Below are positions 14,977-22,329 of a DNA stretch of 42,162 nucleotides, piece after piece. This stretch comes from Nitrospira sp. Its GTDB lineage: Bacteria > Nitrospirota > Nitrospiria > Nitrospirales > Nitrospiraceae. The notes below the pieces were generated by a model. That model had not been told where the DNA came from, made no database searches, and worked only from the letters and a program-made list of their open reading frames with translations. The stretch's first letter is position 1, and every line of letters begins with the position of its first letter. The stretch is taken from assembly GCA_024331045.1 (NCBI GenBank), contig JANDJC010000026.1, positions 1 through 42,162 of the forward strand, given 5' to 3'. The position numbers were made by a program, and so were the translations under genes.

Positions 14977-16557
14977 GTGGATGACATTTCGTCATTGATC
15001 ACCATCCCCCACTTATCAAAATCGAAATATCTGGCTGGGCTCCAGTGCAGCAAACGGCTGTATTTGGAAGTGCATCACCCTGAGCTCGCAACCCCTCCGG
15101 ACCTTGTCACCCAAATGGTTTTAGATCGAGGAACCGAAATAGGCATTCATGCACGACGTGTGTTCCCCGGCGGTGTGTTAATCGACGCGGGGCCGCGTCA
15201 GCGGGAAGAAGCACTGGCCCGCACGGCCTCTGTCATGGCCGATCTTACCGTACCGGCGGTGTTTGAAGGGGCGTTTCAGCATGAGGGAGTCTGGGTGCGC
15301 GTGGATATTCTAGAGCGGATCAGTGAACCTCAGACCAATCGCCCTGCATGGCGATTGATCGAGGTGAAATCGTCTTCCCGTGTCAAAGACGTTCATCTCA
15401 ACGATGTCGCGATTCAAAGCGCCGTGGTCCAGGGGGCCGGCATCCCTCTGTCGGCCATGTGCATCATGCGCATCAATACAGATTACGTCTATGAGGGCGG
15501 CGACGTGGATTGGCGGCAATTGTTTGTCATGGAGGACGTGACAGGAGCTGTACAGGATCGACTCCGCGACGTTCCGAACCACGTGGCTGCCATGAAAATC
15601 GTTCTTCAGGCACACGTGCCGCCAGAAGTTGAACCGGGGCGTCATTGTCATACCCCCTATGAGTGTCCTTTTTGGAAACACTGTACCCATGGTAAGCCTG
15701 ACCGATGGATCTATTACTTACCTGGCTCTAAAGAGGTAGCCGAACGGTTGGCCGAACGAGGTATCTCGACCATCGACGAAATTCCGGCAGACGAGCCCTT
15801 GTCATTTCCTCAGCAGCGGATCAAGGACAATACCGAATGGATCTCGCCGCGTCTGGGATCCGCCCTGCGATCGATCCGCTATCCGGTTCATCATGTGGAT
15901 TTTGAAACGGTGATGTTGTCCATCCCTCGTTTTCCTTTCACGAGGCCGTACCAAGCCATTCCTGTGCAATGGTCAAACCATATTGAGGTGGAACCGGGTC
16001 GGCTGATCCACCACCAGTTTCTCCATGTGGAGCCGACCGACCCGCGGAAACGATGGGCGGAAGCGTTAATCGAATCGCTGGGGCAGGAGGGGACCATCTG
16101 TGTGTACTCTCCCTATGAAGAAGCCATGATTCGGCAACTGGTGGAGGCTTTTCCGGAATTCCACTCGGCATTCGAGCCAATTTTAAGACGTCTCTGTGAC
16201 CTCCATCAGCTCATCAAAGAGCACTACTACCACCCTCTGTTCAAAGGATCATATTCGATTAAATCGGTGCTGCCAGCCATTGCACCTTCGTTGGGATACG
16301 GCGATCTGGCTATTCGCTCAGGCGCCCAAGCAGCTGCCGAGTATTATCGCATGGTGTTTGTCGAAACTGATTGGGTTGAACAGGCTGCTATTCGATCATC
16401 ACTGCTTGAATACTGCTCAAGAGACACGTTAGCCCTAGTCGAGTTACGCCGCGTTCTTCAACGGAAAGTTGAAGAACACCACAGTTTAAGGTCCAAGGGG
16501 TTAAAACAGGGAATTGATGAAAAGACTTCATCCGGAGGATACAGTGGTACCGGGTAA
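14977..16557 (+). CDS. Cas4/RecB-like Fe-S nuclease fused to a DnaQ-like exonuclease (DUF2779)
   Basis: The 526-residue protein seems to join two nucleases. In the N-terminal half I see a RecB/Cas4-type site (Asp110 in VRVDIL, Glu129 and Lys131 in IEVK) and four Cys placed as in Cas4/AddB Fe-S clusters: Cys24 near the N-terminus and C224, C230 and C236 in HCHTPYECPFWKHC. The C-terminal half (about 303-500) is the DUF2779 region with an RNase-H/DnaQ-like pattern: HVDFET (Asp308, Glu310), Asp408 in LCDLHQL and Asp483 in YCSRDTLAL. Members are found as stand-alone genes; the function is not established, with DNA repair or defence as candidates. The start used is GTG 14977, whose ribosome site is weak. 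No cas or helicase gene is nearby. The tail after residue 500 is low in conserved features. Confidence 0.8.
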   Translation: MDDISSLITIPHLSKSKYLAGLQCSKRLYLEVHHPELATPPDLVTQMVLDRGTEIGIHARRVFPGGVLIDAGPRQREEALARTASVMADLTVPAVFEGAFQHEGVWVRVDILERISEPQTNRPAWRLIEVKSSSRVKDVHLNDVAIQSAVVQGAGIPLSAMCIMRINTDYVYEGGDVDWRQLFVMEDVTGAVQDRLRDVPNHVAAMKIVLQAHVPPEVEPGRHCHTPYECPFWKHCTHGKPDRWIYYLPGSKEVAERLAERGISTIDEIPADEPLSFPQQRIKDNTEWISPRLGSALRSIRYPVHHVDFETVMLSIPRFPFTRPYQAIPVQWSNHIEVEPGRLIHHQFLHVEPTDPRKRWAEALIESLGQEGTICVYSPYEEAMIRQLVEAFPEFHSAFEPILRRLCDLHQLIKEHYYHPLFKGSYSIKSVLPAIAPSLGYGDLAIRSGAQAAAEYYRMVFVETDWVEQAAIRSSLLEYCSRDTLALVELRRVLQRKVEEHHSLRSKGLKQGIDEKTSSGGYSGTG

Positions 16558-16586
16558 GCCACGTGAGCCTTGCACAATAGAAAAGG

Positions 16587-16654
16587 CTTTCACGGGGCAG
16601 AGCTGTGAAGGCCACCAGCGTGTTTAAAAACGCAAACTGGTGGTGGCTGGTGGC
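16587..16654. terminator. Hairpin cluster between the nuclease gene and tRNA-Ser
   Basis: GCCACCAG (16611-16618) can pair with CTGGTGGC (16647-16654) or with the closer CTGGTGG (16637-16643), and GCGT/ACGC pairs inside. A second hairpin, TTCAC (16589-16593) with GTGAA (16605-16609), is followed on the minus strand by AGCCTTTTC. The cluster lies where the plus-strand nuclease transcript and the minus-strand tRNA transcript meet, so it may end both. The T-run is short. Confidence 0.4.
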
Positions 16655-16703
16655 TAATAAACAAGAATGGCGGAACCCCCTTTCGCTAGTCTCGCCCGGT
16701 GGA

Positions 16704-16793
<90 letters not shown>

Positions 16794-16808
16794 GATGGAA
16801 GAAGGGGA

Positions 16809-16826
16809 CGCTGGTATAGGCCAGCG
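16809..16826. promoter_or_regulatory. Palindrome upstream of tRNA-Ser and the PPTase gene
   Basis: CGCTGG (16809-16814) and CCAGCG (16821-16826) are exact reverse complements around TATAGG. The element lies 16 bases upstream of the tRNA 5' end (-) and 35 bases upstream of the transferase start (+), so it could serve either transcript. No complete -35/-10 pair was found around it. Confidence 0.35.
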
Positions 16827-16861
16827 AAGTGAATGCTGGATAGGTGTTGCAGGAGCTTACC

Positions 16862-17842
16862 GTGTCGGAAAACGTTTTGCAATGGGAAGAGCCGGCTGAG
16901 CCCAACGGTTCCCCAGACGGTTCCCGAGAGCAGAGGCTTAACCTGCGGTTTCACACGGTTCGGTTCTCTGGTGACAATCAGCCGATACCGGTCCTTTCCA
17001 TTGACTATGCCCACATTCATGTATGGGGAGTGAACCTTGATATTCAGGAGGCTGACCTTCCGCATGCATGGTCGCTGCTTTCGGAGGAAGAGCAACGACG
17101 GGTCGATCGGCTCCTGTCGAGCCTCCATCGACGACGATATATCGCCGCCCATGCAGCGCTGCGGAAACTCTTGAGTTCCTACTGTGGCAACTGTCCCTCG
17201 CTTGTAATCAAGAAGACCGGCGCGGGCAAACCCTACTTGCCTGATTTTCCATCACTCTGCTTCAGCTTGACGCACTCCCATGAAAAGGCCGTGGTGGCTG
17301 TGGCCAGGGGGCGCGATGTCGGCGTCGACCTTGAGAAGGTCAGGATGGAAACCGATGTGCTGGGCCTAGCCCGACGGTTCTTCTCGACACGGGATCAATG
17401 TTTCATTGAGAAGCACCGCATCAAGGGTCAAAGATCAACAGGTATCCATGAGCGATTTCTGATGACCTGGGTAGCGCGGGAAGCGGTGGCTAAGGCGGAC
17501 GGCACCGGCATCAGATTTCCCCTTCATCAGGAGTGGCTTGAGCCGAACGAACATGCCACCGCTGGGTGGCTCGTTCGAGGCGCTGGGGCGGGATACGAAC
17601 GGGTTGGCTTTGTTCGGTTTTTGGATCTTGAGTCCGGCTGGATTGGAGCCCTCTCGGCACCAGGTTCTGACTGGAACGTCATCTATTGCACGGCTCCTGA
17701 TTCCTCCATCAGTCCGGGAAACGGAACTCCTCCACCTCAGCCTTTTCAACCCCCTTCTGAACCAGAGGCCCAAGGTCCAACGCAGCCTCGACACGTTCCA
17801 TCGCCTCACGGTTCGTCCTTAAATTGGGATGAGGAGGGATGA
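16862..17842 (+). CDS. 4'-phosphopantetheinyl transferase (Sfp-type)
   Basis: The protein moves the phosphopantetheine arm from CoA to a Ser of acyl or peptidyl carrier proteins. In the 326-residue product I see the Sfp-type motifs: GAGKPYLPD (about 120-128), SLTHSHEKAVVAVA (135-148), GVDLEKV with Mg-binding Asp156 and Glu158, and the WxxKEA-type motif as WVAREAVAK (Trp203, Glu207, Lys211; the usual first Lys is Arg). GTG 16862 was chosen because AGGAG lies six bases before it; a GTG at 16844 is possible. The enzyme part ends near residue 270. The last 44 or so residues, rich in Pro, Ser and Gln, are read from DNA that is antisense to the thiI gene and may only be run-on. No carrier-protein or synthase gene is adjacent. 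Confidence 0.85.
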   Translation: MSENVLQWEEPAEPNGSPDGSREQRLNLRFHTVRFSGDNQPIPVLSIDYAHIHVWGVNLDIQEADLPHAWSLLSEEEQRRVDRLLSSLHRRRYIAAHAALRKLLSSYCGNCPSLVIKKTGAGKPYLPDFPSLCFSLTHSHEKAVVAVARGRDVGVDLEKVRMETDVLGLARRFFSTRDQCFIEKHRIKGQRSTGIHERFLMTWVAREAVAKADGTGIRFPLHQEWLEPNEHATAGWLVRGAGAGYERVGFVRFLDLESGWIGALSAPGSDWNVIYCTAPDSSISPGNGTPPPQPFQPPSEPEAQGPTQPRHVPSPHGSSLNWDEEG

Positions 17843-18896
17843 ACAATTTGCAGCAATCTTGATCAGGCTCAATGGAAATTTCATAGGTGCCCAGCCGCTT
17901 TGCCTCTTCGGTGATTTCAATTTTGTCCATCCCAATCAGTGGTCGGAGAAGAGGTCTGGTCGCGGCTTGTTCGATCACACAAAGGTTGTCCGGCGTTTGT
18001 GACGCCACTTGCCCTAGGCTCTCACCGGTGACGACCGCCCAACACCGTTCCCGTGAAGCAAGGTGCTCTGCGATCCGGAGCATCATGCGCCGGTACAGTA
18101 CGACACGGAACGGTGCCGGCGTATGGAAGATGATCTCCCGCTGAATTTCCCCGAACGGAACAATATAGAGACGGGACCGATATTGATAGGTGGTCAGCAG
18201 CTTGGCGAGGTCACGGGCCTTTTCCTCGGAGGCGCGACTTACCAACGGTCGGCCTGAAAAATGGACAAAGACGGCGCGGCAGCCGCGCTTGATCATTCGA
18301 TAGGCGGCGACCGGCGAATCAATGCCGCCGGACAAGAGACAGGCGACGCGGCCGCTCACCCCCACCGGCATACCGCCAGGGCCGCTGATTTTTTCCGAGA
18401 ACAGGTAGGCTTGATCGGTCAACAATTCAATGTGAATTGTCAAATCAGGATTTTTGAGACTAACTTCTTTGCCAAGCGTTTGGCGGACGAAGGCTCCCAC
18501 CGCCCGTTCCACGTCCATGGATGTCACGGGCAGTCGTTTGTCGGCTCGCTTAGCTGTGATACGAAATGTGGAAAACGGCTGGGCGCGGAATTCTTCAACG
18601 GCCGCCTCCCCCAACTTATCCAGATAGGGATTCGTCAACGTTAGCGGTACAGCCCGTGCCATCGAAAAGTACGCCACGCCGCATACGCACCGTAAGCGGT
18701 CTCGGATGAGATCAAGCTTGGCATGAGGAGGAAACAGCACGCGCACACGCTGGTGCAGTCGCTCGACCTTTATGCCTTCTACATCGTTGAGCGCGAGGCG
18801 AATGTTCCGGATCAGTTGTTGTTCAAAAAATCCGCGATTGCGCCCTTTGAGCCCCAGTTCGTGATAATGCACAATCGCACATCGCATAGGATCCAC
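17709..18896 (-). CDS. thiI: tRNA 4-thiouridine synthase ThiI (no rhodanese domain)
   Basis: The 395-residue protein has the ThiI plan: an N-terminal ferredoxin-like and THUMP region (residues 1 to about 165, with HYHELGLKGRNR) that binds tRNA, then a PP-loop ATPase with SGGIDS (189-194) that adenylates U8 of tRNA before sulfur transfer. E. coli ThiI is longer (482 residues) because of a C-terminal rhodanese domain; here the protein ends about 46 residues after Cys348-Cys349, so sulfur must come from another carrier and a role in thiamine synthesis through rhodanese activity is unlikely. It is the last gene of coaE-trxB-thiI, 43 bases after trxB. Its 3' end overlaps the convergent transferase ORF by 134 bases. 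The start could also be the ATG three codons in. Confidence 0.9.
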   Translation of the reverse strand: MDPMRCAIVHYHELGLKGRNRGFFEQQLIRNIRLALNDVEGIKVERLHQRVRVLFPPHAKLDLIRDRLRCVCGVAYFSMARAVPLTLTNPYLDKLGEAAVEEFRAQPFSTFRITAKRADKRLPVTSMDVERAVGAFVRQTLGKEVSLKNPDLTIHIELLTDQAYLFSEKISGPGGMPVGVSGRVACLLSGGIDSPVAAYRMIKRGCRAVFVHFSGRPLVSRASEEKARDLAKLLTTYQYRSRLYIVPFGEIQREIIFHTPAPFRVVLYRRMMLRIAEHLASRERCWAVVTGESLGQVASQTPDNLCVIEQAATRPLLRPLIGMDKIEITEEAKRLGTYEISIEPDQDCCKLFIPPHPNLRTNREAMERVEAALDLGPLVQKGVEKAEVEEFRFPD

Positions 18897-18939
18897 CAGC
18901 AGTTTGCCCGAGGGGAATGGGTGACGTGTCGGCGATCGC

Positions 18940-19866
18940 TTACCGGTGCTCCAACGTCTCTAAAAACCGTTCGGCATCGATGGCGGCCATACAGCCGGAG
19001 CCGGCGGCTGTAATGGCCTGACGGTATTTACTGTCTTGCACATCGCCAGCGGCAAAGATACCAGGCACACTGGTGGCGGTTCCATTGTAGGTACAGAGGT
19101 ACCCCCTGTCATCCATCGCAAGTTGGCCGGCAAATAACGCGGTGTTCGGTCGGTGACCGATCGCGACAAACACGCCGGCGCAAGGCACTTCAAGGACCGA
19201 ACCAGTGACGACGTTTCTGAGGCGCACACCGGTTACCGTGTCTTGCCCCAGGATGTCTTCAACCACGGAGTTCCAAAGAAAACGGATTTTTTCGTTCTTC
19301 ATCGCTCGATCCTGCATGATCTTCGATGCGCGCAATTTGTCCCGACGGTGAACGATCGTCACAGAGGTTGCGAACTTGGTGAGAAAGATGGCTTCTTCCA
19401 TGGCGCTGTCTCCTCCCCCGACTACCACCAGGTCCTTACCGCGAAAAAAGAAGCCATCACAGGTAGCACAGGTGGACACGCCATGACCGGTCAATCGTCT
19501 TTCGTTCGCCAAGCCAAGCTGAACAGGGGAGGCGCCGGTGGCAATGATCACGGTCAGGGCTTGCACCGTTCGTTCACCGTCCACGGTTAATTCGAATGGA
19601 TGGCGGCGAAAGTCCACGTGACTGACGTCGCCGGTCATGAAGTGAGCCCCAAACCGCTCAGCCTGCCGCCGCATTTCTTTCATCAGTTCGGGTCCCATGA
19701 CCCCTTGGGCAAATCCCGGGTAGTTTTCCACCTCGGTTGTAGTCGTGAGCTGCCCTCCTGACTGCCATCCCTCGATCACCAGCGGAGAGAGATTGGCGCG
19801 GGCGGTATAGATAGCGGCCGTGAGCCCAGCCGGTCCCGACCCAATGATCACCACCTGATAATTCAT
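18940..19866 (-). CDS. trxB: Thioredoxin reductase
   Basis: The 308-residue flavoprotein reduces thioredoxin with NADPH. It shows the FAD motif [12 protein letters not shown], the GGQL and ENYPGF segments, the redox-active CATC (Cys133, Cys136) followed by DGFFFRGK, the NADPH motif [12 protein letters not shown] with [10 protein letters not shown] after it (Arg residues for the 2'-phosphate) and the late [18 protein letters not shown] motif. Length and order fit the low-molecular-weight bacterial type exactly. A GTG three codons earlier (19875) is an alternative start; neither has a good ribosome site. It lies 29 bases after coaE and 43 before thiI, so it is the middle gene of a likely operon. 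Confidence 0.95.
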   Translation of the reverse strand: MNYQVVIIGSGPAGLTAAIYTARANLSPLVIEGWQSGGQLTTTTEVENYPGFAQGVMGPELMKEMRRQAERFGAHFMTGDVSHVDFRRHPFELTVDGERTVQALTVIIATGASPVQLGLANERRLTGHGVSTCATCDGFFFRGKDLVVVGGGDSAMEEAIFLTKFATSVTIVHRRDKLRASKIMQDRAMKNEKIRFLWNSVVEDILGQDTVTGVRLRNVVTGSVLEVPCAGVFVAIGHRPNTALFAGQLAMDDRGYLCTYNGTATSVPGIFAAGDVQDSKYRQAITAAGSGCMAAIDAERFLETLEHR

Positions 19867-19895
19867 GGCGTGCACTGTATCATAGAACGGCTTGC

Positions 19896-20498
19896 TTACG
19901 CAGCCGCTTGAAAGTGCTGAAAGAGCGCTTTGACTTGGGTAAAAAGGCGTCGTTTGTTCGTCGTCCCGTCCAGCACGAAATCCGCCAAACGTCGTTTTTG
20001 GGCAAGGGGCAGTTGGCTGTTGATACGCCGAAGGGCCTCTGCTCGCGAGAGACCGTCTCTCTTCTGGAGTCGGGCAATTTGGGTGTTCCGGTCGGAACTG
20101 ACAACGACGATATAATCGACTTGTTTGCCAATGCCCGCCTCAAACAAAAGCGGGACGTCATATACGATAACGGCACGGGGGTTCCGTGCGCGGGCTTCGC
20201 GGATGAGTCGCTGTTGTTCCCGGGCAACACGGGGGTGAATGATGTGTTCAAGTTGTTTGCGTTTGGCCGGATCCCGAAACACGAGGCTACCGAGCGCCCG
20301 GCGATTGATGGTTTGGTCAGGGTTCAACACCGCTCGTCCAAACTGTTTGATAATCTCACGCCAGGCGGGCTTGCCCGGTTCGACGACCGAGTGGGCCAGC
20401 CCATCAGCGTCGATAACAACTGCCCCGCATCGTTTGAACATCGAGGCGACGGTACTCTTGCCTGTTGCGACACCACCAGTCAAGCCGACAAGCACCAT
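19896..20498 (-). CDS. coaE: Dephospho-CoA kinase
   Basis: The 200-residue protein phosphorylates the ribose 3'-OH of dephospho-CoA, the last step of CoA synthesis. It has the P-loop GGVATGKST (residues 8-16), the DADGLAH motif, the GSLVF/HPRV segment and the DVPLLFEAG motif, all in the order expected for CoaE, which is usually about 200 residues long. The frame is open 18 more codons upstream, but MVLVGLTGG is the normal start. It is the first gene of coaE-trxB-thiI. CoA is the substrate of the phosphopantetheinyl transferase encoded at 16862, although the two are not in one operon. Confidence 0.95.
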   Translation of the reverse strand: MVLVGLTGGVATGKSTVASMFKRCGAVVIDADGLAHSVVEPGKPAWREIIKQFGRAVLNPDQTINRRALGSLVFRDPAKRKQLEHIIHPRVAREQQRLIREARARNPRAVIVYDVPLLFEAGIGKQVDYIVVVSSDRNTQIARLQKRDGLSRAEALRRINSQLPLAQKRRLADFVLDGTTNKRRLFTQVKALFQHFQAAA

Positions 20499-20645
20499 GT
20501 CACGAGCATACACAAAAGGCCGCCCCACGGTCGAGAACCAGGATCGGCGCAACAGTTTGGATCAACAGTGCCTGCCTTCCCAATGGTTCATTGAATCTGA
20601 GCGCCATTGCTGGCGAGGGTTTCTGACTGCTTCTCATCGGCGCAG

Positions 20646-20675
20646 TTGACATCTCTCTGTCTGGGCCGATACAAA
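20646..20675 (+). promoter_or_regulatory. Sigma-70-type promoter at the beta-helix gene
   Basis: A consensus TTGACA at 20646-20651 is followed 18 bases later by TACAAA at 20670-20675. Transcription from it would start near 20682, which is exactly the first base of the preferred ATG, and no ribosome site lies between, so the message may be leaderless. Confidence 0.55.
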
Positions 20676-20681
20676 TGCCTC

Positions 20682-21713
20682 ATGTTTCGTACGATCTTGA
20701 TCACCATGTTGGTCCTGGCTGCGGTCATTGCCAACCTGAGGGACGACCTCGCCAGTGCCAATGGTTCATCAAGAACCCTTGTGGTTGCCATCGATGGTAC
20801 TGGCGACTTCACCTCTATCCAGGAAGCCGTTGATCGTGCCCAAAAGGGAGACACGGTGTTTATCAAGCCTGGCGTGTATGCCCAGGATCTGACGATTCAT
20901 AGCAAGGAAGGCATCAAGGTGGTGGGGGCCGGAGCCGATCACGTCACGTTGGTTGGACATAGCGAATATGTGGGGGTTCTTCACATAGGGAAATGGCCAT
21001 ACGGAGCGACCAACATCGAAATTAGCGGCGTGACGGTTCATGATCATGGCGGACACGCGGTCGGGATTTTTAACGCCACCGGCGTGACGCTCCGTCACCT
21101 GCATGTCAAGGGGCTGTTATTCAGTCAACAGGTGAAGGGATTGCGCATTGAGAACTGCGTGATCGGGGAAAGTGAAACAACGGGTGTGCAATTGGCCGAT
21201 ACTCAGGCCGTCTTGGTCGGCAATGTGATTCATGACAATGATCATGGCGTGAACGTAGTTGGCAAGTCCACGGTCAGGATCGAGCGGAACATTATCGTAC
21301 GCAACTTGTTTGAGGCGATCATGGTGGAAGAGGGGGCAACGGTGCTGCTCATGGGAAACACGTTGGTGAAAAATGGGAGTGGGGCGGCGTTTCTGGGCTC
21401 CTCGCGCAACGAAGTGTCCGGCAATATCGTGGCCTTCAATAAGCTGGGATTTGTGATTGATCCTTCCAGTCACATCATGATGTCGTTCAATGCCATGTTC
21501 AATCAGGAAGGAAACTACATGAAAGCTGCCTCTCCTCCGATACCAGCTCCCGAATTGATGCCGGAGTCTGACCTTGTTACTGACCCGCTCTTTGCGGACC
21601 TTGACCATGACGATTATCGACTTCTTCCGACGTCAATTCTTATTAATCGAGGAACCTTCCCCCATCTGGGAGCCCTGCCTCCTGTGGACCACTCCCTTTC
21701 CCGACGACAGTAA
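20682..21713 (+). CDS. Secreted right-handed beta-helix repeat protein
   Basis: The 343-residue product begins with an apparent signal peptide (MFRTILITMLVLAAVIA..., cleavage perhaps near residues 23-26), so it is probably periplasmic or outside the cell. The rest shows the parallel beta-helix pattern: an IQEAVDRAQKGDTVFIKPG start, as in pectin-lyase-fold and NosD-type proteins, and then many short turns with repeated Asn and Gly (IEISGVTVHDHG, LRIENCVIGES, VLVGNVIHDND, VRIERNIIVRN, VLLMGNTLVKNG, NEVSGNIVAFN). Such folds bind or cut polysaccharides, or serve as NosD-type periplasmic proteins; I see no catalytic site I could name. The frame is open 25 codons upstream, but that start has no support. 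It is divergent from coaE. Confidence 0.8.
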   Translation: MFRTILITMLVLAAVIANLRDDLASANGSSRTLVVAIDGTGDFTSIQEAVDRAQKGDTVFIKPGVYAQDLTIHSKEGIKVVGAGADHVTLVGHSEYVGVLHIGKWPYGATNIEISGVTVHDHGGHAVGIFNATGVTLRHLHVKGLLFSQQVKGLRIENCVIGESETTGVQLADTQAVLVGNVIHDNDHGVNVVGKSTVRIERNIIVRNLFEAIMVEEGATVLLMGNTLVKNGSGAAFLGSSRNEVSGNIVAFNKLGFVIDPSSHIMMSFNAMFNQEGNYMKAASPPIPAPELMPESDLVTDPLFADLDHDDYRLLPTSILINRGTFPHLGALPPVDHSLSRRQ

Positions 21714-21869
21714 CCGTCGGCAACGACTCACAAGTAGAAAAGGGATTTTCCTCTCCCTCCCCCTTGCCATGTGGTATGGTTGTGAACGATGGAGGAGATG
21801 TCCCCTCGTCGCCTCACGATCAAGTTTTACGGGTAACGAGCCGATAGAGGGGTAACGAGGAGGTTCCCT

Positions 21870-22055
21870 GTGGCCAGTTTCCGCAGTGATCTTGAAAAGG
21901 GGCCGGGCGCGGATCTGCCACCGTTGAATGAGATTGAGCCTGGAAAGCTGGTAGGAGCGGTGATTCCCATGTCCAAACGGGCCCAGCTCCAGATGCGCGA
22001 CAGCATTGAGGTCATTGACTACTTGCTCAATCAAGAACAGGTGATTTGGAGTTAG
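21870..22055 (+). CDS. Small 61-residue protein of unknown function
   Basis: GTG 21870 is preceded by a strong GAGGAGG ribosome site and opens 61 codons. The product is acidic to neutral with no hydrophobic helix and no Cys; the central part reads PPLNEIEPGKLVGAVIP and the end carries an Asp-Ser-Ile-Glu-Val-Ile-Asp-Tyr helix-like stretch. It could be a small regulator or chaperone-like peptide, but no family was recognised. It lies alone between the beta-helix gene and the glucosidase gene. Codon quality and the ribosome site support a real gene. Confidence 0.6.
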   Translation: MASFRSDLEKGPGADLPPLNEIEPGKLVGAVIPMSKRAQLQMRDSIEVIDYLLNQEQVIWS

Positions 22056-22150
22056 CCTGTACGACCCTGCAACCTATTATACCCTCTCTTCTCTCCCACG
22101 CGACCTTCTCTATCTTTGAATCGACCGGTCTTGGCGAACAAGCCAGCCTC

Positions 22151-22178
22151 TTGACTCAGAAGAAAATCTGCCGACAAT
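22151..22178 (+). promoter_or_regulatory. Possible promoter for the alpha-glucan operon
   Basis: TTGACT (22151-22156) and GACAAT (22173-22178) are 16 bases apart. A start near 22185 would leave a leader of about 145 bases before ATG 22330. The rest of the 22056-22329 gap shows nothing else I can support. Confidence 0.35.
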
Positions 22179-22329
22179 GAAATAAGGGTGAAGATTCAAC
22201 GGACGTTGGCTCTGGCTCAGTTAACAAGAACAATGAGCTTCATCACGCCGTAACCGACAGAGTGAGCATCTTTCAGATGAGTTCGCTCTGGGCGGCGAGG
22301 GTTGATCTTCCCGAAAGCACAGGGAGCCA

